From contig CALJHC010000030.1 of the NCBI GenBank assembly GCA_938075415.1, positions 160,406 through 224,405 of the forward strand: a stretch of DNA of 64,000 bases, given 5' to 3'. The notes under the pieces are model-generated. The model made no database searches. It was not told the DNA's origin and worked only from the letters and a program-made list of their open reading frames with translations. Every line of letters starts with the position of its first letter. The first letter of the stretch is position 1. Below are positions 1 to 9,103 of the stretch, piece after piece. This stretch comes from an uncultured Rubripirellula sp. (GTDB lineage: Bacteria; Planctomycetota; Planctomycetia; Pirellulales; Pirellulaceae). Both the position numbers and the translations under genes were made by a program.

Positions 1-1429
1 GGACATCGGTGAGTCGGCGATCCAAGCCATTGTGTTGGAAAGTCAGTCGTGTGTGATCAAGGCCAATCAGATGAAGCATGGTTGCGTGAAGATCGTGGAC
101 ACTGGAAATGTTTTCGACGGCTTTGAATCCAAGTTCATCTGTCTTGCCATAGCTGACGCCGGGTTGGATTCCCGCGCCGCCCAGCCATGCGGTAAAGCCC
201 TGTGGGTTGTGGTCTCTGCCCTTTGCACCCTTCTGGAACATTGGCATTCTTCCGAATTCAGTGCACCAGACAACCAAGGTGTCTTCGAGTAATCCCCGTT
301 GCTTTAGGTCCTTAAACAGTGCTGCAGCCGGTTGGTCCATAATCTCAGCATGAACATCGTACTGTTCTTTTAATTTCTGATGTCCGTCCCAGTTAAGTGC
401 CCCACCGCTGGCGTAGGCCCCGTTAAATAGCTGCACGAATCGAACGCCCGATTCGATCAAGCGACGCGCTAAAATACAGTTGCGTGCGAACCCCGCCTTG
501 TCGTCGTTTTTCGAATCCGCGCCATAGAGGCGAAGTGTTTCAGCTGTCTCGGTTGATAGGTCGCTAATCGATGGAACGGATAATTGCATGCGAGCCGCCA
601 GTTCGTAACTGGCTATTCGTGCTGCCAGTTCACCATCGTTAGGATTCTGGGCAAGGTGTTCCTCGTTGATCAGTTGAAGAAGTTCCCTTGCAGATTTATC
701 CGCTGAGGGTGAAATTGCTGTTGGCGGAGCAAGGTTGCCAACGGGTTGTGTGCTACTGAACGGAGTGCCTTGAAAGACGGCGGGTAAAAAACCTGGTCCC
801 CAATTATTCACGCTTGCCTGTGGTACGCCACGAGGATCAGGGATAGCGACAAAAGCAGGTAGGTTTTCGTTCTCGGACCCTAAGGCATACGTTGTCCATG
901 CTCCCATGCTTGGGAAACCGTCCAGCACTGATCCCGTGGAAAGAAAGTTTTCGGCTGGTCCGTGAGTATTGGACTTGTTAGTGAGCGTATGGATGAAGGA
1001 AATGTCATCAACAATGCCGCCGAGGTGCGGAATCATCTCCGAGATCATCTTTCCCGATTCACCGCGCGGGTGGAAGTCGTATTGGGGTCTCGCTAAATTA
1101 CCGGAGGGCCCCTGGAAGGTAACCGGTGGTCCATCGTCGAATGGCATACCGTCAAATTTTATCAATTCGGGTTTGTAGTCGTAGGTTTCCAGCTGGCTGC
1201 ACGCTCCGGCACAGAAAATGGTCAAGACGTTTTTTGCTTTCGGATCAAAGTGACCAGGGCGTGCGGCATGGGGTTGGCGTGAATCGAATACAGGGCTAGA
1301 TGCAAGTGATTGGTCCTGATCCAGTAGAGACGCGAGGGCTAGTGAGGATAACCCAGAGACGGTGTTGCCTAAGAATTCACGCCGATCCAACAATGATCGA
1401 ATTGAGCTGCCGCGGGTACGTGACATCAT
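1..1429 (-). CDS. DUF1501 family exported protein (C-terminus cut by window edge)
   Basis: About 476 codons are visible, reading right to left off the window edge; the frame stays open to base 2 and only some 10-20 C-terminal residues should be missing. The start is a double ATG (MMSRTRG...), and a twin-arginine element (LLDRREFLG, near residues 14-22) followed by a short hydrophobic run suggests Tat export. The body has the phrases typical of DUF1501: FCAGACSQLETYDYKP, GGAGIQPG, TEFGRMP and GLDRRLTDV near the end. In planctomycetes this family, which belongs to the alkaline-phosphatase/sulfatase-like fold, is nearly always paired with a PSCyt1/DUF1549/DUF1553 gene; here that partner ends only 11 bp upstream, so the two are probably co-transcribed. 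The biochemical function of the family is not established; substrate assignment would be guesswork. Confidence 0.93.
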   Translation of the reverse strand, partial: MMSRTRGSSIRSLLDRREFLGNTVSGLSSLALASLLDQDQSLASSPVFDSRQPHAARPGHFDPKAKNVLTIFCAGACSQLETYDYKPELIKFDGMPFDDGPPVTFQGPSGNLARPQYDFHPRGESGKMISEMIPHLGGIVDDISFIHTLTNKSNTHGPAENFLSTGSVLDGFPSMGAWTTYALGSENENLPAFVAIPDPRGVPQASVNNWGPGFLPAVFQGTPFSSTQPVGNLAPPTAISPSADKSARELLQLINEEHLAQNPNDGELAARIASYELAARMQLSVPSISDLSTETAETLRLYGADSKNDDKAGFARNCILARRLIESGVRFVQLFNGAYASGGALNWDGHQKLKEQYDVHAEIMDQPAAALFKDLKQRGLLEDTLVVWCTEFGRMPMFQKGAKGRDHNPQGFTAWLGGAGIQPGVSYGKTDELGFKAVENISSVHDLHATMLHLIGLDHTRLTFQHNGLDRRLTDV

Positions 1430-1440
1430 CAGGTTCGCAA

Positions 1441-4400
1441 TTAGGGAATGAAGAGAAATTCGTTGCTGTTAAACAGGACTCGTGAGAGGTTGGGTAGGCT
1501 CGAGTCCCGAACGGTTTGTCGTGAGGCTTCGAGCTCTGTGTTGCTAGGGTCCCGGCCAAGCATCAAGCGGAAAACTGAATTGATTTGCTCGGTTGGCGTG
1601 GCGTTTGTATCCACTTGGCTGGAAACAGCGATTGCGCGATCGAACACGAATTTGCTGTTGAAAAGGTTGAGTGCTTGGATTGCTGTTGTTGAACTGGCAC
1701 GTTGCGGCATGGGTTGACCGGCATCGGGACAGTCAAACGCTCCGAAGATAGGCACCGTTTCCATTCGAACCTTATGTGCATAGATCATACGGCGAAGTTG
1801 GGCCGGGCTAAATTCCACAATCGGTGGGAAACCCGTCAGGCCACCGCGAGACTTGAAGAAGTCGAATCCCGATCCGCCCATGGTGAGGTTGAGTTCACCA
1901 CTCACTGCGAGCATGCTGTCTCGGATTGCCTCGGCTTCTAATCGTCTGGACGGGAATCGCCAAAGGAGTTTGCAATCTCCATCAGCCATTTTTCCTTCTG
2001 AGTGTATGCGTGACGCCTGCTGAAAAACTCTCGAAGTCATGATCAGGCGATGCATTTCTTTGACGGACCAACCGCTGGTGGTGAAGTAGGTCGCTAGCCA
2101 GTCCAGCAACTCCGGGTGTGTGGGGGCAACACCATTGAGACCAAAATCACTTGTCGTTTCAACTAAGCCACGTCCAAAATGAAAACGCCATATTCGATTG
2201 ACCATGACGCGGGCGGTGAGCGGGTTGGTGTCGGAGGCAATCCAGTTACCAAGCTGCATTCTTCGATCACTTTCGGTCAACGTGTCAGGTAGATTCAGGT
2301 TGCCAAATACCGCAGGTATTGCAGGAGTAACTATTTCTTCTGGCTGTTCGGGATCCCCACGATTTAGGAGCCGTGTTTCGTCAGGTTGATGAAATTGACC
2401 AGCATAAATCCGTTTCGGTGCTAGCAGCGTTTTGACCTGATCACGCAGTTTCTTCAGCTCGTTGAATGCATCACGCAGCTTGATTTGGTCCGAAACTGGT
2501 GCGTTTCGGACCAGGTTCTCAACGGGATCGATGGCGGTACCAAAGGGTAGCCGCTGTTTTGAGTTGGCGACCAAGGTCCAGTTTTCATTGTCGGTGGATA
2601 CCTCGATGCGATAATCAATAGGTAACCGATCCTTAAATTTTCCATTTCGGTCTCGGCTCCAAACAACACGACTGATCTGTTTAGTCTGGGGGAATTGTAA
2701 CTGCACCCAGCCCTGTCCCTTTTTGTCTGATATCCAACTATGGTCGTTGCCGTATTTGCCATCATGGACATGTTTCAGTTGATGCCGCCCCGACTCGGAT
2801 AGATTCCCAGAAGAAGTAACAACGGTACCTGCGGTGGCCAATGCGAGGTTTGTCGCTGGGTGTTCCGCACTGTAGGCCTCTAGTTCGTCGAGGCAAGGCT
2901 CGTATTGGTTTTGGTTATGTGTGTTGAGTGAGGTGAATCGCAGGTACTTAACATCCCGAGGGGTAAAGACCTCCACATTGCGATCAAACGCGACTGGTTC
3001 GTTAAGAAGTGGTAGGGGACGAGATGAAATCGACTCAGCACTCGGGCGCTGCAGTACCAGCGAATCGGCAGTAATGCCGGATCCGGTGCTGCCGCCCCTC
3101 AGGATGATTTTGGTTTCGACTTCGAAATGGTGAATGCCTGCATCCTTTAGACCACTCCACCTTGGGGTTTTTTCAGAGTCACCTTCAGTTTGCCCTGAAT
3201 AATAGAACTGATCGGCCTTTGCGATGATCGTTTGATCCCCGCGTGTGCTCAGGTCCCCGTCACGATCAAGCACATAATTCGCGTCGCGAGTGTGCACACC
3301 GCTGCCGTGTACACCCCAAGAGATCCAAACACGGTACTGCCCTGTCGCTGTAGGGTTCCATGTAAAAACGTCCTCGTCAGGATGGTTGGCCCACCAGGTG
3401 TATCGTCCTCCGCTCAAATTTGGAACGCGGCTGCCGTCACCCTTATCTTGCCGGTATCCGCGTTGAGTTCCGTCGGGGTTAGTTCCGTGTCCCTTCTTCT
3501 CTTTCAGGATGGTGACATGAGTCATGTCCTCATCATCGATGATCAGCGTTTCGACTGGGCTAATTTCGTTTCGAGAGGCTAGGAGCTGATGCTCGAGTGC
3601 GGCGACTTTCTGTTGTTTCTGTTGGGCTGATTGCCGGTTCCGTTTGTGTTCGGCATCCATGATGGGTCGATCGCCATAGCTGACGCCAGCAAAAAACGCC
3701 TGAAACGAATAGTAGTCACGCTGACTGATTGGGTCGAATTTATGGTCATGGCACCTCGCGCAGCCCACCGTTAAGCCAAGGAAAGTTGCACTGGTCCCTG
3801 TGATGATTTCGTCCAAGGCGTCCTGTCTGGCCAGCCTCTTTGAGGGTTCGTCTTTTCCGATCTGGCCGGGAAGGAGCACCGGTGCGGCGACAAGGAAACC
3901 AGTAGCTGAGTCAATGCCTAGTTGATCTCCAGCAATTTGTTGTCGGATAAACTGATCGTAGGGTGTGTCGTTGTTAAAGGATTGGATCACGAAATCACGA
4001 TAGGGCCATGCGTTGGGTCGAGCCGTATTGACTTCAAAACCGTGGGTGTCCGCATATCTGACCAAATCAAGCCACGACTGGGCAAATCGTTCTCCGTATC
4101 GCGGACTGTCCAGTAACCAGTCGACTAATTCCTCAAACCCTTGGTGGGTGGCGAGACGGTTGGTCCAGTGGCGTGTTTCTTGGACTGTTGGCGGCAAACC
4201 GTGAAGATTAAGGTAGCACCTTCGAATTAAATCGTGCGCGCTTGCAGTCGGAGAAAGCACAAGGTCAGAGTCTTGCAGCTGTTTCATGACAAACTTATCA
4301 ATTGGATGTCCCGTACCCTCGGGCGGTATCCGTTTGGTGACTGGCTTGAATGCCCAGTGTTGGGACGGATCGCTCTGTGCGACTTCGTTGAACGGTGTGG

Positions 4401-4758
4401 GAACGCCATCAAGGATCCATTTCCTGATTAAGGAGATCTCAGAAGTTGATAGCGGTTCACCCTCCGGTGGCATGCGGTCTGACTCGTCGGAACTATTCAC
4501 GCGTTCCCAAATCAGGCTTTCTAGAAGATTGCCTGATTTGACCGCTGGACCGCTATCTCCACCCGTCTTCATTGAGTTAACCGTATCCAGCCTCAGCGAA
4601 CCCTCTTGCTTGAGTCCGCCATGACATGAAAAGCAGTTGCGTGCCAGGATAGGTTTTAGATCTCGAAGGTAATCGAACGTCCCCGTCTCTGCAGTTGCGA
4701 TAGACGGGATGAGATAAAAAAGTGCAGCAGCGATTGTTGTCACGCTTCGATGTGTCAA
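1441..4758 (-). CDS. PSCyt1-DUF1549-DUF1553 (PSD1) exported cytochrome-like protein
   Basis: A 1105-residue protein with signal peptide (roughly residues 6-23, ending ATAE). Planctomycete cytochrome C domain 1 follows at once, with the haem-type motif CFSCH at residues 42-46. DUF1549 covers about 150-360 and includes CARCHDHKFDPIS, a second CxxCH. A middle insert of about 300 residues looks like beta-sandwich, carbohydrate-binding or F5/8-type modules (for example GQWTVQL-like strands, IEVSTDNENWTLV). DUF1553 (PSD1) fills the last third (MVNRIWRFHFGRGLVETTSDFG, FQQASR, ALNLFNSKFV). These giant exported proteins are a planctomycete hallmark; a redox role at the cell surface is inferred from CxxCH only. 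The first codon is TTG with no ATG nearby; a GTG five codons further in is an alternative. It is upstream of, and probably co-transcribed with, the DUF1501 gene. Confidence 0.93.
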   Translation of the reverse strand: MTHRSVTTIAAALFYLIPSIATAETGTFDYLRDLKPILARNCFSCHGGLKQEGSLRLDTVNSMKTGGDSGPAVKSGNLLESLIWERVNSSDESDRMPPEGEPLSTSEISLIRKWILDGVPTPFNEVAQSDPSQHWAFKPVTKRIPPEGTGHPIDKFVMKQLQDSDLVLSPTASAHDLIRRCYLNLHGLPPTVQETRHWTNRLATHQGFEELVDWLLDSPRYGERFAQSWLDLVRYADTHGFEVNTARPNAWPYRDFVIQSFNNDTPYDQFIRQQIAGDQLGIDSATGFLVAAPVLLPGQIGKDEPSKRLARQDALDEIITGTSATFLGLTVGCARCHDHKFDPISQRDYYSFQAFFAGVSYGDRPIMDAEHKRNRQSAQQKQQKVAALEHQLLASRNEISPVETLIIDDEDMTHVTILKEKKGHGTNPDGTQRGYRQDKGDGSRVPNLSGGRYTWWANHPDEDVFTWNPTATGQYRVWISWGVHGSGVHTRDANYVLDRDGDLSTRGDQTIIAKADQFYYSGQTEGDSEKTPRWSGLKDAGIHHFEVETKIILRGGSTGSGITADSLVLQRPSAESISSRPLPLLNEPVAFDRNVEVFTPRDVKYLRFTSLNTHNQNQYEPCLDELEAYSAEHPATNLALATAGTVVTSSGNLSESGRHQLKHVHDGKYGNDHSWISDKKGQGWVQLQFPQTKQISRVVWSRDRNGKFKDRLPIDYRIEVSTDNENWTLVANSKQRLPFGTAIDPVENLVRNAPVSDQIKLRDAFNELKKLRDQVKTLLAPKRIYAGQFHQPDETRLLNRGDPEQPEEIVTPAIPAVFGNLNLPDTLTESDRRMQLGNWIASDTNPLTARVMVNRIWRFHFGRGLVETTSDFGLNGVAPTHPELLDWLATYFTTSGWSVKEMHRLIMTSRVFQQASRIHSEGKMADGDCKLLWRFPSRRLEAEAIRDSMLAVSGELNLTMGGSGFDFFKSRGGLTGFPPIVEFSPAQLRRMIYAHKVRMETVPIFGAFDCPDAGQPMPQRASSTTAIQALNLFNSKFVFDRAIAVSSQVDTNATPTEQINSVFRLMLGRDPSNTELEASRQTVRDSSLPNLSRVLFNSNEFLFIP

Positions 4759-4794
4759 ATCAATGAAGTCTTTAGGGGCATGTTGTGACAGAAG

Positions 4795-5010
4795 TTATTT
4801 CCTCAGTTGTTCGTCCATGAGCGTCTTTTGGTTATCTTGAATCGCCCTGAGGTTGCCTCTCAAGCCGTCATTCCAGCCATCTTGACGTTCCGATGCGAGT
4901 TCTTGGTGGGCGATATTGTAGCGTTGTAGTTTAAGGGTTTGTGTGGGGTGTTTGGTTTTATGCGAAGCAGCTAGGTATTCGGTTCCCCTGTAAAGAAGGA
5001 AATCCTGGCA
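4795..5010 (-). pseudogene. C-terminal remnant of an unidentified protein
   Basis: On the minus strand a 71-codon frame ends in TAA and has no usable start codon. Its translation is protein-like and charged, with LLYRGTEYLAA near its beginning and QRYNIAHQELASERQDGW, NLRAIQDNQKTLMDEQL near its end. It is preceded in the same frame by a TAA (5011-5013), beyond which another 25 open codons follow (5014-5088). This is the pattern expected for the tail of a longer protein whose 5' part has decayed. I do not recognise the family. It lies between the DUF1553 gene and the M66 protease gene, and I see nothing else in the 4759-5155 gap. Confidence 0.4.
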
Positions 5011-5155
5011 TTATGTGCAGCCGCCGGCTAATGATTCATGAAGGTTCACACCACTGCCGGCCTGTTCTGGTTCGCGTTGGGTTGTAGGTTAAATGGCAGG
5101 TTAATTTAGCTTGAAATTGTAGTCAGACAGTATCCAGACCTTGCCGCCAAAACCC

Positions 5156-7678
5156 TTAGTTTCTAACTCGGATGACGCCCACAACCCGAAAGGCCTCCAC
5201 CAGCTGCTTGACGTGCCAGGCTTGGGCAAATACGGGAAATGATATTCGGTAGTTACCGGGGGCCAAATCAGGATTGTCGTCAGGGTGATACGTAAACCTG
5301 ATTCGACTCGATTCAGTCACAGGGGCTCCGCGGTTAATAACGTGCGAGTCGTTAATTTGTCCTCTCAAGACAATTGATGCCTGAGTCTCATCCGCGTTGA
5401 GTGCAATCACAGTGACAGTGGAATAAGAACCTTTGGCGTACCATGCGGCGGATTCGGCACTTGGTGCATCAGATTGCGTGACAGAGGTTCGGTCAATCGG
5501 GACGTAATAGTAAACGCCACTCTTACCTTTCATGACGACCTTGGCGTAGTCCTTGCTAAGTTGACCAAGTTCGAGGCGCTGGCGGCTGAGGTATGGCTTG
5601 GTTTCCCCGAGTTTGCGAAACGTAAATTGGGTGTCTGTCGGCGAGGCCAACATTGCCTGATAGTAACTACCGTCTAATTTTCGATACACCCTTCCGGCTT
5701 CGAAGGTCGTCCCCTGTCGATAGTCCGTAATTTGACCGTAGTAGTCTTCCAGTGATTCGCGTAAGTGATCGGGGTTGGTGTAGCCGCCAACGGTGAGGAA
5801 AGTGTCCATGGTTCGTAATCGCACCGCAGCGGAGGTAAATCCGATCTGCTTTCCAACGATCACCGGTTCAGGCAGTTTTGCCTTGGGTGGCTCGATTTGG
5901 CGTTGGTTAATGACTTGCGGCTTCTCGCCTTGAAAAACTATACGCGCCTCAGTGTACTGAACTGATGACGGAAGGTTGACGTGGAATTGATTCATCAAAT
6001 TCGGGTCAAGACGTTCGTCATGGAGTGGAAAACGGTAGATCCGTTTTTGCTCGTCGGTTACCTCCAGTGTGCATCGTGTCTGTGCCAGGTCTGGATTTGA
6101 ATTTTTGATGGTGGATGGTGAAAATGCATTTCCCCAGTTCCCATACAGTGCAGGGTAGATGAAGGATTGGCGTTCACTTGGCTGAATGGGGTCATACATT
6201 CCCAAAAGGGTCATGACAGGAACGCCAATTCGATCCGGTTTGGGATACTCCACTTCCATGTCCACCATGGTTTGACGCTGCGAGTCCCAGTTTCGGTAGC
6301 CGCTAGGACTGTTATCAGAGAGAACGCCAGATTCACTTCCAACCTTGTCTTGGATCATCTTCAAGGAGAAGGGTGTGTGATGTGTGAACACACTGACCGC
6401 TCCTAAAGGTTTGCCCCCGGCCATTGCATCCTTTCCAAAGCCATAGGGGAATTCAGCGTCTGGGCGTTTTCCATTCCAATCCAGATTGCCGATGAACCTA
6501 TTTTTAAAGATGTTGTAACCCCAAGCGCCATTGCGAGAATGGGCGCTGAGTTCTTTACCCCCGGGATAATGTGGCAAACCGTGGTCGTGGCCGTATTCGT
6601 GAGAGAATTCGTTGCCGGTGGTGTTCAGTAATGTCAACTGACCACCTCCGCCGCTCAGCCCGTGACGAACGGTGACTGGCTTTGCGTTTCCAGTTTCGTC
6701 TTTCTCGGTGTAGACACCGGCGCTGGTGTGGACGGTTGTTTGTCGGAATGGCCGAGGCTGTTTCTCTGTTCCACCTATGGAGGAGGGGACACCGATGTTG
6801 GCGTAGTTGATGCCTGTGGAAACCATCCCCTTGGCAATTTGCTGACGCATGTCGCCCTTGTAAACACCAGCACCTTCAAAGGTACTGCGGTCGGTGTACA
6901 CGTTGCCATTCGGCAGCACGACCTTTGGAAAATAAATCGGAAGGTACTGTGCTGCTGTGAACTTAGAAATCGGGACCATTTGAAAGTAATCGAGAGCTAA
7001 TTCAGGCGAAAGGTTATCGCTAGGATTGCACCACTGATTGGCCTGAACACTCGAGGGAGAAAGGAGCATCCCAATTTCTACGTGCTGTGTCACCAGTTCA
7101 ATGGGAGGCCCGAATTCAAAATCTTCGGCCTGCAGGCGGCCACTGTTTCCTGAGTCTTCTTGCACCGAAATCTCCATTCCGGGATGCATCCAATTCCAGG
7201 GGATCAAGGTTGTCCAGACGCGTTTGCTGAATACCACTTGGGGGCGACCATCGGAGTTGATTGAGTCGTTTTTTGGAGCGTTCCAAGGTGCTGCAAGTGA
7301 TAAGGTAACTGACTGGCCGTTGCGGTTTTTGACTGTGACCCGATACGAGTTCGTCGTCCGTTCGCTCGGAAAGAACAAAAGCAACGCGGCGCGATCAGTT
7401 ACCAGAAGCGGACGTTCCTGCTGGCCTCGTTTTGGACCGACAAGAGTGTTTTGAATGAAGGCAATTTCACCACTTAGCTGGCCTGTAAGGTTCGATGTGA
7501 TCTCTCGGGATTCGGTGAAGTCGATCGATTCTCTCCACTGGACAGTACCTTGATTGTTTTCGTGGAGTTGCTGTGCCAACAATGGCAGTGATAACGCAGA
7601 GAAGGTCAATAATAAGGCTAAACGCAGTGATGTTGTTAGCTTGGGTGTGGAAGAGCGGTCTGCTTGCATCATGATCAT
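5156..7678 (-). CDS. M66 (StcE/TagA-type) secreted zinc metalloprotease
   Basis: About 840 residues if started at the ATG at 7678 (nearby ATGs at 7672 and 7669); the frame extends 64 codons further up, but a signal peptide (LRLALLLTFSALSLPLLAQ) begins just after these ATGs, so the downstream start is preferred. The catalytic motif HEYGHDHGLPHY lies at about residues 360-371 and matches the M66 pattern HExGHxxGLxHY with the three zinc-binding histidines and the catalytic glutamate all present. The length is close to that of E. coli StcE (about 900). Family members StcE and TagA cleave mucin-type O-glycosylated proteins; whether this one does is inference. The C-terminal 300 residues look beta-rich and have no recognised domain. 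It is flanked by gaps on both sides, so it is probably monocistronic. Confidence 0.88.
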   Translation of the reverse strand: MIMMQADRSSTPKLTTSLRLALLLTFSALSLPLLAQQLHENNQGTVQWRESIDFTESREITSNLTGQLSGEIAFIQNTLVGPKRGQQERPLLVTDRAALLLFFPSERTTNSYRVTVKNRNGQSVTLSLAAPWNAPKNDSINSDGRPQVVFSKRVWTTLIPWNWMHPGMEISVQEDSGNSGRLQAEDFEFGPPIELVTQHVEIGMLLSPSSVQANQWCNPSDNLSPELALDYFQMVPISKFTAAQYLPIYFPKVVLPNGNVYTDRSTFEGAGVYKGDMRQQIAKGMVSTGINYANIGVPSSIGGTEKQPRPFRQTTVHTSAGVYTEKDETGNAKPVTVRHGLSGGGGQLTLLNTTGNEFSHEYGHDHGLPHYPGGKELSAHSRNGAWGYNIFKNRFIGNLDWNGKRPDAEFPYGFGKDAMAGGKPLGAVSVFTHHTPFSLKMIQDKVGSESGVLSDNSPSGYRNWDSQRQTMVDMEVEYPKPDRIGVPVMTLLGMYDPIQPSERQSFIYPALYGNWGNAFSPSTIKNSNPDLAQTRCTLEVTDEQKRIYRFPLHDERLDPNLMNQFHVNLPSSVQYTEARIVFQGEKPQVINQRQIEPPKAKLPEPVIVGKQIGFTSAAVRLRTMDTFLTVGGYTNPDHLRESLEDYYGQITDYRQGTTFEAGRVYRKLDGSYYQAMLASPTDTQFTFRKLGETKPYLSRQRLELGQLSKDYAKVVMKGKSGVYYYVPIDRTSVTQSDAPSAESAAWYAKGSYSTVTVIALNADETQASIVLRGQINDSHVINRGAPVTESSRIRFTYHPDDNPDLAPGNYRISFPVFAQAWHVKQLVEAFRVVGVIRVRN

Positions 7679-7940
7679 CGTGGCTTTAATCGGTGTTTGG
7701 ACGTTCGCTTGGATCAGCTTGGAAAGAGAAGGGAGTGGGAAGGTAGCGGGAGGGGTGGTTTGGCAAAGATTGGGGCATTTTTTGGAACAGGCAATGTCAC
7801 CGTATTGATGATCAGCCAAGTGCAATCTTTGAAGCGTAGTGGGAAAGGATCTGGTCACAGATGCTGGCAAGGAGGCATGTAAGTCACTTCACGTCCTGAA
7901 CCGGGAATTACAAAACTGCTTCATCGTGTCTCCTCTAGCG

Positions 7941-8102
7941 TTAACGAATTATTGGTCGATTCCGTTCGGTTGGGAGAAAGCGATCATGGTCGGTCAACGT
8001 CTGCCCCCGTAGCATGGCGTTGATCATGCTGGACTTGCCGGTTTCCAAGTGGGCCGCGATCATGGCACCGAGGCGATTAGGGGTACCCGGTAATGTCGGT
8101 TG
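7941..8102 (-). pseudogene. Fragment of a dynamin-like/P-loop GTPase
   Basis: A 53-codon minus-strand frame, bounded upstream by TGA (8103-8105) and ending in TAA, reads LPGTPNRLGAMIAAHLETGKSSMINAML and then LPTERNRPIIR (split here for length). TGKSSMINAML strongly resembles the Walker A segment of dynamin-type and other large GTPases (GKSSLINALLG, followed by a VLPT loop), although the first glycine of the motif is alanine. An ATG lies at 8061-8063. No other part of the G domain follows, so this is best read as a decayed gene scrap. The remaining bases between 7679 and 8189 show nothing else. Confidence 0.45.
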
Positions 8103-8189
8103 TCAGATTATCGTCGACACCTCACTGCAAGGTCGCTTGAACAATTAGATTCGAAAAGTGTAAGGTGCCCGTTAAGATTTTCCGAAACT

Positions 8190-8945
8190 TTACCACAGTC
8201 TCCAATCTTGAAGTGCGATGACGTAGATTCCAAGTATCAGGTTGGTAATGCTATGTGCAATCACACAATCCCAGAAGCGTTTTGTTCGCATCATCATGAT
8301 GGTGATCAACGAGAACCACACTGCGGCTGCCAACCACTCGGCCGGATGCGTCAGGACTCCATAGGCAACAGCGGTAAGGAAGCCAGCGATCCCAATATCC
8401 TTCAGTCTCAGCGTTTCCCAGGTTGGACTTTCAGCATATCGAATAAGAAAGCCCCTGAGGAATAGCTCTTCGGCAATCGGTACTGCCAAAACAAGCAGTG
8501 AAAATCGCGTGATCAGAAATGCATGGAGTGAGCTGTCGGTATCGAACAATTCCCAAGGGTTAACAGCGGCACGCGATCCAAGAAAATCTGATGGCAGGCC
8601 AAGGATTTCCAACGCGATTGATTCGACGTTTAGATTGCAGAGAGCGATCCATACAACGCCGCCGAGCATCCCAATTGCGAAAGCGATTGGGGATACCTTG
8701 AATTCAAACGTTTTCAAGACGCGAGGGATGGCCCAGGCCATCAGGCCAGTTAGCAAAAGTGTGCGAGTGATTGCCACTGCCAGTATTGCGTTGGCGGATT
8801 GATAAGGATCAAGCTGCACATCAATACGTTCCCAGATGCTGATGATCGCAATTTCGATCAGCATGTATGCAGCTAGCGGACCAATAAAGATCGCCCAAGG
8901 GATCCAGTCTGCTTCGTCTCGTGAGAGGTTGCCTTCGTCGTGCAC
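8190..8945 (-). CDS. CAAX prenyl protease-related intramembrane peptidase (CPBP family)
   Basis: A 251-residue polytopic membrane protein. It carries the CPBP/Abi glutamic-peptidase signature EELFLRG (glutamates 159-160, Arg164), a second-motif histidine in LTHPAEW (about 197) and a third-motif histidine in VIAHSITNL (about 232). The C-terminal WDCVIAHSITNLILGIY ... W-RLW pattern closely resembles the exosortase-associated CAAX-protease-related family (TIGR03008), which is found with exosortase/PEP-CTERM systems and is thought to process exported or sorted proteins. No exosortase gene is in this window, so the partner, if any, is elsewhere. The frame starts with GTG at 8945; no upstream ATG was seen. 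The gene is isolated from its neighbours by more than 150 bp on each side. Confidence 0.82.
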   Translation of the reverse strand: MHDEGNLSRDEADWIPWAIFIGPLAAYMLIEIAIISIWERIDVQLDPYQSANAILAVAITRTLLLTGLMAWAIPRVLKTFEFKVSPIAFAIGMLGGVVWIALCNLNVESIALEILGLPSDFLGSRAAVNPWELFDTDSSLHAFLITRFSLLVLAVPIAEELFLRGFLIRYAESPTWETLRLKDIGIAGFLTAVAYGVLTHPAEWLAAAVWFSLITIMMMRTKRFWDCVIAHSITNLILGIYVIALQDWRLW

Positions 8946-9103
8946 GTTAGGGGGCGTTTACCTTTGGAAGTGGCCAACGGATGTCCCACTGCTGATGAGT
9001 GGTATTAATGGACAAAAGTGATTGCGAGTGAATCAAGGATAGGCAGCTAATATCGCGGGGCAGGGTGACTGACTCCTATCACCGGAGGAGGATTTACAGG
9101 CTC

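Noticed and set aside
9063..9103. Weak CTCCT/AGGAG hairpin after the membrane protein gene
   Set aside because: Five-base stem without T-run; not a supported terminator.
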